A DNA stretch of 64,000 bases, from positions 124,001 to 188,000 of the forward strand of contig CANMQO010000005.1 of NCBI GenBank assembly GCA_947500055.1, read 5' to 3'. Shown piece after piece: positions 50,856-60,000 of this stretch. Within the stretch, counting starts at the first letter, position 1; each line of letters opens with the position of its first letter. The notes below the pieces were generated by a model that saw nothing but the letters and a program-made list of their open reading frames with translations, was not told the origin of the DNA and searched no databases. Made by a program: the position numbers and the translations under genes. This DNA is from an uncultured Paracoccaceae bacterium (GTDB taxonomy: Bacteria; Pseudomonadota; Alphaproteobacteria; Rhodobacterales; Rhodobacteraceae).

Positions 50856-52955
50856 ATGAAAACACTTCCACTGACCCGCGACCTTGTGCTGATCGGCGGC
50901 GGCCATACCCATGCGCTGGTCCTGCGCAAATGGGGCATGAACCCGTTGCCGGGTGTGCGGCTCACCGTGATCAATCCCGGACCGACCGCCCCCTATTCGG
51001 GGATGCTGCCGGGATTTGTTGCAGGTCATTACACGCGGGATGAACTGGATATTGATCTTGTCCGGCTGGCCCGGTTTGCCGGTGCGCGGCTGATCAACGG
51101 TTACGCCACCGGCATTGACCGCGCGGCACAGACCATCACCGTCGATGGCCGGCCGCCCGTCGCCTATGATGTGGCGGCGGTGGATGTTGGCATCACCTCG
51201 ACCATGCCTGACCTGCAAGGGTTTTCCGCCCATGCCATTCCCGCCAAGCCGCTCGGCGTTTTTGCGTCACGCTGGGAGGTTTTCCGCGCCGCTGCCGGGC
51301 AAAACCCCGAAGTTGTTATCATCGGTGGCGGCGTTGCAGGGGCAGAACTGGCGATGGCCATGGCCCATGCACTGCGGCAGAAGGACCCGACAGTCAAATT
51401 GATCGACCGCAGTCGGGTTCTGACGGCACTTGGCCACAAGGCCCGGCAGAAAATGCTGGATGCGCTGGAAACGGCCCGGATCGAGATTATCGAAGATGCC
51501 GAAGTGTCGGAAGTGTTTCCCGAAGGGATCGTGCTGACCGATGGGCGGACCATCCGCAGCGAATTCACCACAGGGGCCGCCGGGGCCAAGCCGCATGACT
51601 GGATCGGCGCAACCGGGTTGGATCTGCATGAAGGGTTCATCACTGTCGATGCCAATCTGCAATCCAGCGATCCGGCGATTTTTGCGGTGGGTGATTGCGC
51701 GCATCTGACCCATGATCCACGACCCAAGGCAGGCGTCTATGCCGTGCGCGAGGCGCCGGTGCTTTTTGACAATCTGCGTGCGGTGTTGTCGGGCGGTGGG
51801 ATGGCTCCCTATAAGCCGCAAAGCGATTACCTCAAGCTGGTCTCGCTCGGCGGCAAATCTGCGCTGGCCGAAAAATTTGGCACGGCAAGGGCTGGTGGGG
51901 TGTTGTGGCGGCTCAAGGATCATATCGACCGCAAGTTCATGAACCAGTTTGCAGACCTGCGCATGATGGACGCCGTCAAGCCACCACGCACCGCCGCATT
52001 GGGCATGGCAGAGGCGCTGGGCGACAAACCCCTATGCGGCGGTTGCGGGGCCAAGGTCGGGCGGGCCGCGTTGCAGCATATTCTGACAGATACGTTCGGC
52101 GATGACGCGGCAGAGGTCCAGCCCGGGCAGGTGATGACCACCGATCATCTGCGCGCCATGGTCGAAGACCCCGTTTTGATGACCCGGATCACGGCGGTGC
52201 ATGCGTTGGGCGATATCTGGGCGATGGGTGCGCAGCCGCAGGCTGCCACCGCGCAGATCATTCTGCCCCGCATGTCGACAGCATTGCAGGAACGGACGCT
52301 GGCTGAAATCATGACAACCGCGCGGCAGGTGATGGGGGCAGCGGGCGCAAAGATCATTGGCGGGCACACGTCGCTGGGCGCGGAACTGACCATCGGTTTT
52401 ACAATTACGGGGCTGGCGGAAAACCCGATCACTTTGGCCGGGGCCACCCCGGGGGATGTGTTGATCCTGACCAAGCCCTTGGGCAGTGGCACGATCATGG
52501 CCGCCGAGATGCAGGGCAAGGCGCGGGGTGCCGACGTGATTGCCTGTCTTGCGCATATGACAAGGGCGCAGGATGCAGCGGCCCGGTGCCTTGGTCATGC
52601 CACGGCGATGACAGATATCACCGGGTTCGGACTGGCGGGTCACATGCGCGGCATTTGCGATGCGTCAGGCGTTGGGGCGAGGCTGGATGTCGGGGCGATC
52701 CCGCTCATGGATGGTGCGGCCGAACTGGCCGCAGGCGGTATCCGTTCCACCATTTTTGCCGATAACCAGGCCGGGGCCGGGATGATTGCGGGGCCGGGGC
52801 ATGATCTGCTGTATGACCCGCAGACGGCGGGTGGATTGCTGGCGACGGTGCCCGCGCAAAGCGCAGAAAAGACCCTACGGGATTTACAGGAGGCCGGGTA
52901 TCCGGCTGCGATCATTGGCAAGATCACCGATGGGCGCGACATCACCGTAAGCTGA
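50856..52955 (+). CDS. selD: Selenide, water dikinase fused to an NADH dehydrogenase-like flavoprotein
   Basis: 699 residues in two parts. Residues about 1-360 form a pyridine-nucleotide disulfide oxidoreductase-like FAD/NAD domain (LVLIGGGHTHALVLRKWG, VVIIGGGVAGAELAMAMAH, IFAVGDCAHL). From about 385 on comes SelD (LCGGCGAKVGRAALQ with the active cysteine, TTDHLRAMV, ADNQAGAGMI). SelD makes selenophosphate from selenide and ATP. The flavoprotein may reduce selenium to selenide. With MnmH close by, selenium is most likely used for 2-selenouridine in tRNA. Confidence 0.93.
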   Translation: MKTLPLTRDLVLIGGGHTHALVLRKWGMNPLPGVRLTVINPGPTAPYSGMLPGFVAGHYTRDELDIDLVRLARFAGARLINGYATGIDRAAQTITVDGRPPVAYDVAAVDVGITSTMPDLQGFSAHAIPAKPLGVFASRWEVFRAAAGQNPEVVIIGGGVAGAELAMAMAHALRQKDPTVKLIDRSRVLTALGHKARQKMLDALETARIEIIEDAEVSEVFPEGIVLTDGRTIRSEFTTGAAGAKPHDWIGATGLDLHEGFITVDANLQSSDPAIFAVGDCAHLTHDPRPKAGVYAVREAPVLFDNLRAVLSGGGMAPYKPQSDYLKLVSLGGKSALAEKFGTARAGGVLWRLKDHIDRKFMNQFADLRMMDAVKPPRTAALGMAEALGDKPLCGGCGAKVGRAALQHILTDTFGDDAAEVQPGQVMTTDHLRAMVEDPVLMTRITAVHALGDIWAMGAQPQAATAQIILPRMSTALQERTLAEIMTTARQVMGAAGAKIIGGHTSLGAELTIGFTITGLAENPITLAGATPGDVLILTKPLGSGTIMAAEMQGKARGADVIACLAHMTRAQDAAARCLGHATAMTDITGFGLAGHMRGICDASGVGARLDVGAIPLMDGAAELAAGGIRSTIFADNQAGAGMIAGPGHDLLYDPQTAGGLLATVPAQSAEKTLRDLQEAGYPAAIIGKITDGRDITVS

Positions 52956-52967
52956 CCAAAATAAACA

Positions 52968-52994
52968 CCCGTCCCGGGTCAAGCCCGGGACGGG
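52968..52994. repeat. GTCCCGGG palindrome, copy 2
   Basis: CCCGTCCCGGG-TCAAG-CCCGGGACGGG, an 11-bp stem with a 5-base loop, 12 bp after the selD stop and before the convergent GFA gene. It shares its core with 32723-32743 and may terminate selD. Confidence 0.72.
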
Positions 52995-53023
52995 CTCGGT
53001 TGACTGCAAATCTGCATATCGGG

Positions 53024-53425
53024 TCAACTGCCAAACGCGCCTTGGTGTTGTTTGCCTGCATCGCCGATCTGATCCCAAGCAGCCTTTGAGCCAACAAAGA
53101 TATGGTGTGCGACGGCCAATGGATCGCCACCCTCTGCGATCAGACCGGCAGGGATAAACATCCGCTCGGGGTCATTTGCGCCGGGCAGGGCGGAGCCGCA
53201 TGTGCCGCAAAAATGTGCCTGCCAATCGGCGTCGGGTTTGTCCCAATGGTGGACCTGATCCGCCCCCTGGATCCAGCGAAACGCGGCATTGGGCACCACC
53301 ACAACAGCCACCCCATGGGCGCCACTATAGCGACGGCAGATTGAGCAATGGCAGACATAGACATCTGCCAGCGGCGCATCGATTTCAAACGCGACAGCGC
53401 CGCAGTTACAGGCCCCTTTGGCCAT
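53024..53425 (-). CDS. GFA/CENP-V family zinc protein
   Basis: 133 residues. Zinc-binding cysteines occur in the family order: CNCGAVAFE, CHCSICRRYSG and HFCGTCGSALPG. The family includes glutathione-dependent formaldehyde-activating proteins, though most members have no shown activity. A strong GGAGGT precedes the ATG, and the gene begins 3 bp after mnmH, so they are cotranscribed. Confidence 0.88.
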   Translation of the reverse strand: MAKGACNCGAVAFEIDAPLADVYVCHCSICRRYSGAHGVAVVVVPNAAFRWIQGADQVHHWDKPDADWQAHFCGTCGSALPGANDPERMFIPAGLIAEGGDPLAVAHHIFVGSKAAWDQIGDAGKQHQGAFGS

Positions 53426-53428
53426 GGC

Positions 53429-54490
53429 TTACCTCCCTATGGCGGCCACAACAGCATCGGCGGCCCGCGCCAGCCCATCCTGATCCAAGGCGCCTGTTTC
53501 GACAACTGCCAGGACCGCGCGTTCGTCAATGCGGCGTGATTTGGTATAGGCCGGGTCGTAATGGTCCAGCATCAGGGCGGTGGAAAGATCTTCCAACGCG
53601 CCTTGCCGAGACAGTTCAACCCAGCGATCGACCACCGCATGGCCACGTAACCGGCGCAACGGGGCAAGGCGTTTGGCAACAATATCGGGATCTGCAATCA
53701 CCTCCCGGTAAGCGCGGGCCAGATAGGCTGCACGCGCAGGCAAGGGCACATCCATTACAATGCGCGGGGCCGCCAGCATTGCCCGCCACAGGGAGGGGGG
53801 CAAGGTGCGGCGACCGATCTTGCTGCTTTCGGCCTCGACTATCACCGGGCGGGCGGGGTCGAGCTGACGCAGGGCGCAGGCAAGGGCCGTCTCAAACCCC
53901 CGTTGCGCAGGTTGGCCACCGGGCATCGCCCCCAGCAATGACCCGCGATGACAGGCCAGACCTTCAAGATCCAATACCTGCGCGCCGCGTTCGGCGAGCA
54001 TCGGCAGCAGAGCGGTCTTGGCGGTGCCGGTATTGCCATCAAGCAGGATCAATTCATGCGGCAGCGGATCGTCATAAAGGGCGCGGTTCACCAGGCGACG
54101 AAAGGTCTGATAACCGCCTTTGACAGTCTCGGCCCGCCAGCCGATTTCCGACAGCAGCATCGCAAACACCCCAGAGCGTTGGCCGCCCCGCCAGCAATAC
54201 ACCAAAGGACGCCAGCTGCCGTCCCGATCCGCCAAGGGCCCATTGAGATGATCAGCCACATTGCGGATCACCATGGCAGCCCCCATCTTGCGGGCATCAA
54301 AGGGGCTGACCTGTTTATACATGGTCCCCACCTCGGCGCGCTGGACATTGTCGAGAGCAGGCAAGTTGATCGCGCCGGGCACATGGTCCTCGGCAAATTC
54401 TGCCGGGGAACGGACGTCGATCACCGTATCGAACCCATGGTCGAGAAGGGCATCCAGACTATCAAATTCACGCGGCATAGCGGTGGGCAT
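53429..54490 (-). CDS. mnmH: tRNA 2-selenouridine synthase MnmH (SelU)
   Basis: 353 residues from ATG 54490; an ATG at 54478 is possible, and neither has a clear ribosome site. An N-terminal rhodanese domain (VIDVRSPAEFAEDHVPGAIN, catalytic cysteine in LVYCWRGGQRSG) is joined to a P-loop domain (LLDGNTGTAKT). It replaces sulfur by selenium in wobble mnm5s2U of Lys, Glu and Gln tRNAs, using selenophosphate from SelD, whose gene lies convergent about 0.5 kb away. Confidence 0.93.
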   Translation of the reverse strand: MPTAMPREFDSLDALLDHGFDTVIDVRSPAEFAEDHVPGAINLPALDNVQRAEVGTMYKQVSPFDARKMGAAMVIRNVADHLNGPLADRDGSWRPLVYCWRGGQRSGVFAMLLSEIGWRAETVKGGYQTFRRLVNRALYDDPLPHELILLDGNTGTAKTALLPMLAERGAQVLDLEGLACHRGSLLGAMPGGQPAQRGFETALACALRQLDPARPVIVEAESSKIGRRTLPPSLWRAMLAAPRIVMDVPLPARAAYLARAYREVIADPDIVAKRLAPLRRLRGHAVVDRWVELSRQGALEDLSTALMLDHYDPAYTKSRRIDERAVLAVVETGALDQDGLARAADAVVAAIGR

Positions 54491-54582
54491 AGTGGGCGCG
54501 GTGGCAAGACACAAGACAAGGCGCGCCGTTGCATTTGAAATCCAGTGTTGCGACCCATTCCAACGCCGCCTAGCGTAGCCGC

Positions 54583-56508
54583 ATGATTTATGACGACCTG
54601 CATTTGATCACCCAATGGGCGCAAGTGGTGCAGTTGCGGGATGATGGGCTTTTGACCCCTGCCGAACTGACCCTTCTCGACACGGCAAGCGGGGGCGAGA
54701 CGGCGCAGATCGGGTTGACTGTTCCCAACCTCAAGGCGCCCGGCGTGCTGATCAGGGCGGCCTTGCTGCGCTATCTGATCCTTGGGGGCTGCAAGGATTT
54801 TCGCACCCAACCCAGCGGGATCACCGTCAATGGGGCCTGGATTGCCGGGCGGCTGGATCTGTCTTTTACGGCGGCACACGGGCCCATTGATCTTTACAAT
54901 TGCTACATCGCCGAACGGCCGCAGATGGTGCAGTTGCAGGCTGACGGGTTGGCGTTGGTGGGCTGTGCGCTTGTCGATGGGCTGAACGCCCCACGGGTGC
55001 AGATCAGCGGCAACCTGACCCTGAATGGGTCACGCAGCGGCGGGAAAATCTCGCTTTCCGGTGGCGAAATTGGCGGGCATTTGTCCTGTACGCGGGCCAA
55101 GCTGCGCAATCCCGGCAAATCGGCGTTCAAGGCGCAGGGGATCAAGGTCAGCAGCAGTATTCTGCTGGAAGGGACAAGTGCCGAAGGGATGGTCAGCCTG
55201 TTGGGCGCGCAGATCGGCGGGCAGTTGGTGTGCATCGGGGTCTCATTGCACAACGAAGGCGGGTATGCGCTGAACGTGCAAAGCACGCAGGTGCGTGGCG
55301 ATGCGTTTTTGCGCCACGCGGTGACCATGGGCGAGGTCAGCCTGATCGGGGCCGAGATTGGCGGCGTTCTGGACTGCACCCATGCGGAGATGCGCAACCC
55401 TGATGGGTCGCTTCTGAACGCGCAACGGCTGGTGGTGAAAGAGGGGTTCATCTGGCGCAAACTGAAGGATTTGACTGGCGCGGTTGATCTGACCTCTGCC
55501 CATGTGGGCGATCTGTGGGATGATCCTGAAAGCTGGGCAAAATGCGATGGGCTGTATCTCAGCGGGTTTATCTATGACGTGCTGCATGGCGGCATCAATG
55601 TCGAAGACAGGCTGGCCTGGCTAAAAAAGGGGGCAGTGTCGCGGAGGGAGTTTTACCCGCAACCCTATGAACAACTGGCCAAGCTATTGCGCGATACCGG
55701 GCACCGGTCCGATGCCCGGGCGATCATGGTTGCCAAGGAGAAAGAGCAGCGCAAGGCGGCCCGCGAACGCTGGGCGCGGGAACGGGACTGGCGGCGGAAC
55801 CTGCTGGCGGCCAGCCATATGAACGATGCCGACCGCGCAGAGGCAGTGGCGGCGCTGACCCGGCAGCGCCCCTATGATGAACAACTGGCGCGGCTGGTCT
55901 TGCTGCATCCGGTCAAAGGGGCCGATGGGTTCACGGATCCGCTGACCCTGCAATATGCCCAATCTGATTTTCGCGGCGCGCAGCGCTGGTTCAACTTCCG
56001 CAAACAGATGCGTCATGTCGGCAGTGTGATCGCCGACCGTATTTTTGGGCTGGTGGTCGGATACGGGCATAAGCCGGAACGCAGTTTCTATATGCTGATG
56101 ATCCTGGTGCTGATTGGCTGGGCGCTGGCTGATCATGCGTGGAAGCAGGGTGATTTCGCGCCAGCGCAAGGGCCGGTGCTGATGTCTGCGGAATGGCAGG
56201 CGCTGGCGACGGATGCCCGGATCGACAATCCTGCCAGGGTCTGGTCAGATAAATACATGGCCGCGCCTGACGGATCGTCGGTGCTCACCGCGGGGCGCGA
56301 CTATGAGACTTTCAATGCAATCGCCTATGCCGTCGATATCGTGGTGCCCATCGTGTCACTGGGGCAGGAGGCGTCCTGGGCACCATCCACAACGCGCGGG
56401 CCGTGGGGTTGGTGGCTATGGTGGATCAGATGGTTGCTGATCATCTGCGGCTGGATCGTGACAGCGATCGGGGCGGCGGCCGTCACCGGGGTGATCCGAC
56501 GGGACTGA
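54583..56508 (+). CDS. Membrane protein with repeated GAxIGGxLxC units
   Basis: 641 residues. Residues about 153-315 hold four units about 48 residues apart built on G-x3-L-x-GAxIGG-x-L-x-C (SLSGGEIGGHLSC, SLLGAQIGGQLVC, SLIGAEIGGVLDC, then a weaker one), which should form a right-handed beta-helix. A charged helical stretch (about 365-410) follows, then two membrane helices (501-519, 612-637). Relatives are often labelled membrane-associated oxidoreductase without evidence. The function is unknown; the repeat domain probably lies in the cytoplasm. Confidence 0.75.
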   Translation: MIYDDLHLITQWAQVVQLRDDGLLTPAELTLLDTASGGETAQIGLTVPNLKAPGVLIRAALLRYLILGGCKDFRTQPSGITVNGAWIAGRLDLSFTAAHGPIDLYNCYIAERPQMVQLQADGLALVGCALVDGLNAPRVQISGNLTLNGSRSGGKISLSGGEIGGHLSCTRAKLRNPGKSAFKAQGIKVSSSILLEGTSAEGMVSLLGAQIGGQLVCIGVSLHNEGGYALNVQSTQVRGDAFLRHAVTMGEVSLIGAEIGGVLDCTHAEMRNPDGSLLNAQRLVVKEGFIWRKLKDLTGAVDLTSAHVGDLWDDPESWAKCDGLYLSGFIYDVLHGGINVEDRLAWLKKGAVSRREFYPQPYEQLAKLLRDTGHRSDARAIMVAKEKEQRKAARERWARERDWRRNLLAASHMNDADRAEAVAALTRQRPYDEQLARLVLLHPVKGADGFTDPLTLQYAQSDFRGAQRWFNFRKQMRHVGSVIADRIFGLVVGYGHKPERSFYMLMILVLIGWALADHAWKQGDFAPAQGPVLMSAEWQALATDARIDNPARVWSDKYMAAPDGSSVLTAGRDYETFNAIAYAVDIVVPIVSLGQEASWAPSTTRGPWGWWLWWIRWLLIICGWIVTAIGAAAVTGVIRRD

Positions 56509-56537
56509 GCAGCTAAAGCGTTATGCGAAAAACCTGA

Positions 56538-56584
56538 ATCACCTAACGCTGCTTGAAATCAAAGATTTCAACGCGTTAGGTGAT
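56538..56584. repeat. Nested palindrome between convergent genes
   Basis: Outer arms ATCACCTAACGC (56538-56549) / GCGTTAGGTGAT (56573-56584), inner arms TTGAAATC / GATTTCAA around AAA. Shorter flanking arms AGCGTT / AACGCT lie outside. It could act as a bidirectional terminator or be an interspersed repeat. Confidence 0.6.
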
Positions 56585-56606
56585 ACGGGATGTCTCATGT
56601 ATTTCG

Positions 56607-57083
56607 TCAAACGCTATAGTCCAGCTTTTCCCGCACAAGTTTTCGGCGCAGGATAAACCCCTGCTTCTCTTCATTATCGTAACCGCATTTGCGGTAAAAC
56701 TCCTGCGCCATTCCATCCTGACGAGTCAGCAGCATGATCTTGTAGGCCTTCGCGTCCCATGCCAGCCGTGCAGCAAAATCAAGCACACCACGGCCATAAC
56801 CCTGCCCGCGATCCGCGTGATGTGTCACCACGTTTTCGATCAGGCAATAGGGCCGTCCATCGTAGGTCATGTTGGGCAGGATATGCAGTGTTGCCATCGC
56901 CGTAACCGTGCCATCAACCACGGCGCCGATCAACGTGGTGCCGTCGTGATGCAGAATCTGGGCAAAGCGGTCCTCACCCCAGACGCCTGAAATCACTGGA
57001 TGATCGCCTGCCAATTCCGCATAAAGCGCGGCTGCGTCGGCGTAGTCGTCCAGGGTCAGCTTGCGGTAACGCACGTGGCTCAT
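56607..57083 (-). CDS. GNAT family N-acetyltransferase
   Basis: 158 residues from ATG 57083, which sits better behind AAGGAG than the ATG three bases earlier. It shows the GNAT core: YRKLTLDDYADAAALYAEL, TVTAMATLHILPNM and the acetyl-CoA loop ADRGQGYGRGVLDFAARLA, then EFYRKCGYD. The substrate is unknown. It is a single gene, with a small gap to the flavodoxin gene upstream. Confidence 0.85.
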   Translation of the reverse strand: MSHVRYRKLTLDDYADAAALYAELAGDHPVISGVWGEDRFAQILHHDGTTLIGAVVDGTVTAMATLHILPNMTYDGRPYCLIENVVTHHADRGQGYGRGVLDFAARLAWDAKAYKIMLLTRQDGMAQEFYRKCGYDNEEKQGFILRRKLVREKLDYSV

Positions 57084-57143
57084 CATGCACTCCTTTCCGA
57101 TCCCAACCTCCCGGCACTATATCACAACCGGCGGCCAAATGAT

Positions 57144-57665
57144 TTACGCGATGAACGCCCTTATGCTGTCCGAAATCGCATCCCAATCGGTGAATTCCTG
57201 CGTTCCTCCGTCCAGTTCCTTATAGCGTTCTCCCAGAACCGAATGCCGGATCACTTGCTGTTGGAAATAATCATACCCGCTTGGGCGCACGGCACCTGCC
57301 ACAAGAAGTGTTGCATCCGCCTTGCAATCAGATCGCATCTCAAATTCGGTCAGATATTCCTTCGCTTCGCCAATGCCTTCGGGGAAGGCGGCGCTCAAAC
57401 TGACCGAGATCATCAGCGTTTTTCTATCTGCCAGATCATGGCGACTGGCGCCGACAAATACTTCGAATGCACGGGGGTGCCGCCGTTCATGGACCGGCGC
57501 CGCGAGGATCACCTTATCGATCCCGTCAAAGGAGGCATCCGTCATCTTGTCAGCTGTATCGATGCACATCACATCCTCGCCCTGCTTGCGCAGCAGATCT
57601 TCGACAAAGCGGGCGATCTTGCCGGTTTGTCCTTCAAGCGTCTCGTAAACAATCGCAATTCCCAT
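57144..57665 (-). CDS. Flavodoxin-like protein, HemG-type
   Basis: 173 residues from ATG 57665 (GGAAAGGA upstream). Flavodoxin fold: IAIVYETLEGQTGKIARFVED is the FMN phosphate loop, VILAAPVHERRHPRAFEVFV the second loop, and VAGAVRPSGYDYFQQQVIR resembles menaquinone-dependent protoporphyrinogen oxidase HemG. It could act in heme synthesis or as a general NADH:quinone-type flavodoxin; no heme genes are adjacent. Confidence 0.8.
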   Translation of the reverse strand: MGIAIVYETLEGQTGKIARFVEDLLRKQGEDVMCIDTADKMTDASFDGIDKVILAAPVHERRHPRAFEVFVGASRHDLADRKTLMISVSLSAAFPEGIGEAKEYLTEFEMRSDCKADATLLVAGAVRPSGYDYFQQQVIRHSVLGERYKELDGGTQEFTDWDAISDSIRAFIA

Positions 57666-57771
57666 GGCGCGATCCTTTCCTGATGGCCGGTGGACATCAC
57701 CGGATTGCAGCAACTATTGCGCGCCCGTGATCGCGTGACCTTGATCCGGATCAACCCATGAGTGCGGATCG

Positions 57772-58647
57772 CTATGCAGTAAAGCTGTCTCGGCGATACC
57801 CTTGCAGATACAGCAGGGCTGTCAGGTCTCCGTAATTGACCCGGATATCGCATTGCGCCTGCACCGATGGTTTGGCGTGCAATGCAACGCCGGTCCCGGC
57901 CCGCCGCAGCATGCCAAGATCGTTGGCCCCGTCACCCACCGCCAGCACATCACCGGCACCAATCCCAAGCCGCGCGGTGATGTCTTCCAGCGCCTGAACC
58001 TTCGCCGCCTGCCCCAGGATCGGCGTGCCCGGTGCGCCGGTCAGTGTCCCATCCTCGACCAGCAGCGTATTGGCCCGGTTTTCATCAAAGCCCAGTTGCG
58101 CCGCGACCCGCGTGGTAAAAGCCGTGAAACCGCCCGAGACCAGCGCCGCATAGGCGCCGTTGGCCTTCATGGTCGCAACCAGCACCTGCCCACCCGGCAT
58201 CAGACTGATCCTTTGATCCAGCACCTGACCGATCACCGCTTCGGGTAACCCTTTCAGAAGCCCGACCCGTTCACGCAAGGCCGCTTCGAAATCCAGCTCC
58301 CCGTTCATCGCCCGCGCCGTGATCTCCGCGACCCGCGCACCGACCCCCGCCTCGGCGGCCAGTTCGTCGATGCATTCCTGCTCGATCATGGTGCTGTCCA
58401 TATCCGCCAGCAGCATCTTTTTGCGCCGGTTGGTCGTCGGCTGGACGATCAGATCGGTCTGCAATTTTTGCAGATCCTCCCAGATATCCCATTGGTTGTC
58501 AGGGGCTTGCGGAATGTCAAACTCAGCCGCTTCATCCGGTGCCAACCACCGCGTCTTGCCGCCACCCCACGCATTGCGCAGGTTCTCGACCAATGCGGCG
58601 TCAAGCTTGGGTTTGGCAGGTGAAGTAAGCAGGGTGACGGTGAACAT
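57772..58647 (-). CDS. serB: Phosphoserine phosphatase
   Basis: 291 residues. HAD-type catalytic motif [18 protein letters not shown] with the two aspartates, motif II in [19 protein letters not shown], and motif [23 protein letters not shown]. It hydrolyses phosphoserine to serine, the last step of the pathway whose first two enzymes, SerC and SerA, are encoded divergently next to it. An N-terminal ACT-like part (1-75) is present. Confidence 0.95.
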   Translation of the reverse strand: MFTVTLLTSPAKPKLDAALVENLRNAWGGGKTRWLAPDEAAEFDIPQAPDNQWDIWEDLQKLQTDLIVQPTTNRRKKMLLADMDSTMIEQECIDELAAEAGVGARVAEITARAMNGELDFEAALRERVGLLKGLPEAVIGQVLDQRISLMPGGQVLVATMKANGAYAALVSGGFTAFTTRVAAQLGFDENRANTLLVEDGTLTGAPGTPILGQAAKVQALEDITARLGIGAGDVLAVGDGANDLGMLRRAGTGVALHAKPSVQAQCDIRVNYGDLTALLYLQGYRRDSFTA

Positions 58648-58717
58648 GAGTTTCCTATTGGCGGCGCTAGTGTCGCAAAAAGCGGATCAAGCGGCGGTCT
58701 AGCTGCATTTTTGCGGT

Positions 58718-58797
58718 TGTGGAAGGGCGCGCGCGCGGCTATCTGCGGCAGTGGGACACCCTTCCCCAACGAAGGGCGCATATCTGTGAGGATACCA
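58718..58797 (+). promoter_or_regulatory. serC leader: serC leader RNA motif
   Basis: The 5' leader of serC has GGAAGGG (58721-58727) that can pair with CCCTTCC (58759-58765), while CCCTTC can instead pair with GAAGGG (58771-58776) around CCCAAC. A GAGGATACC stretch holds the ribosome site. Layout and position resemble the alphaproteobacterial serC RNA motif, recognised from memory; a ligand has not been established for it. Confidence 0.65.
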
Positions 58798-58800
58798 TTG

Positions 58801-59940
58801 ATGGTTATTGCCAAACCGGTCACGCGGCCGGCTAATCCGCGTTTTTCGTCTGGCCCCTGCGCCAAACCCCCTATCTGGACATTGGAAGCACTCAGCGACG
58901 CGGCATTGGGCCGATCGCATCGGGCTGCTATCGGCAAGGCCAAACTGGCCGAGGCGATTGACCTGACCCGCGAGGTGCTGGGCATTCCGGCAGATTATCG
59001 CATCGGCATTGTCCCGGCCTCTGACACGGGCGCCTTTGAAATGGCCATGTGGTCACTGTTGGGCGAACGCCCGGCGCAGATGGTCGCTTGGGAAAGCTTC
59101 GGCGCCGGCTGGGTGACCGATGTGGTCAAACAGCTGAAGATCGACGCGACCGTTCACACGGCGGAATATGGTGAAATCGTCGATATGGCGGCGCTGAACT
59201 ATGACAATGATGTTTGCTTTACATGGAATGGCACGACATCCGGCGTGCGGATGCCATCAGGCGAAGTGATCCCCGCCGACCGGGCCGGGCTGACGCTTTG
59301 CGACGCGACATCCGCCGCCTTTGCACAGGACCTGCCATGGGACAAGCTGGATGTGACCACCTTCTCCTGGCAGAAGGTGATGGGGGGCGAGGCGGCGCAT
59401 GGCATGCTGATCCTGTCGCCCCGCGCGGTGGAACGGCTGGAAAACTACACCCCACCATGGCCACTGCCCAAGATTTTCCGCCTGACCAAAGGCGGCAAAC
59501 TGATCGAGGGGATTTTTCAGGGGGCCACGATCAACACACCATCCATGCTGGCGGTTGAGGATTATCTGGTCGCCCTGAAATGGGGCCGGTCCATTGGCGG
59601 GCTTGATGCGCTGATGCATCGGGCCAATGCCAATGCGCAGGCGATCTGGCATTTTTGCGCGGCGCATGACTGGATCAGCAATCTCGCCGTTGACCCAAAG
59701 ACGCGCTCCAATACATCCGTTTGCCTGAAATTCACCGATGATCGGATCACGGATGGGGCGGGTTTTGCCAAAGCCGTCGCCAAGCGGCTTGAGGCGGAAG
59801 GGATCGCGCTGGATATCGGGGCTTATCGTGACGCACCCGCAGGCTTGCGGATCTGGTGCGGTGCGACGGTCGAAACCTCGGATATCGAGGCGATGCTGCC
59901 ATGGCTGACCTGGGCATTCGAAACAGAAATCACGGCGTAA
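58801..59940 (+). CDS. serC: Phosphoserine aminotransferase
   Basis: 379 residues from ATG 58801; the longer frame to 58711 would translate the leader RNA. It is the alphaproteobacterial SerC type: [13 protein letters not shown] at the start, the PLP lysine in [16 protein letters not shown], and [17 protein letters not shown]. It converts 3-phosphohydroxypyruvate and glutamate to phosphoserine. Its stop codon lies within a 24-bp palindrome; serA follows 60 bp later. Confidence 0.95.
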   Translation: MVIAKPVTRPANPRFSSGPCAKPPIWTLEALSDAALGRSHRAAIGKAKLAEAIDLTREVLGIPADYRIGIVPASDTGAFEMAMWSLLGERPAQMVAWESFGAGWVTDVVKQLKIDATVHTAEYGEIVDMAALNYDNDVCFTWNGTTSGVRMPSGEVIPADRAGLTLCDATSAAFAQDLPWDKLDVTTFSWQKVMGGEAAHGMLILSPRAVERLENYTPPWPLPKIFRLTKGGKLIEGIFQGATINTPSMLAVEDYLVALKWGRSIGGLDALMHRANANAQAIWHFCAAHDWISNLAVDPKTRSNTSVCLKFTDDRITDGAGFAKAVAKRLEAEGIALDIGAYRDAPAGLRIWCGATVETSDIEAMLPWLTWAFETEITA

Positions 59941-59961
59941 GATGGGTTTAAACCCATCTTA
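59938..59961. repeat. Perfect 24-bp palindrome at the serC stop codon
   Basis: TAAGATGGGTTT / AAACCCATCTTA; the first three bases are the serC stop. It can form a 12-bp hairpin in the serC-serA mRNA and may set the ratio of the two messages or slow decay. Confidence 0.7.
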
Positions 59962-60000
59962 CCTCCCCTCCCTCTTCCGACATCTCTAAGGAGCGGCATT

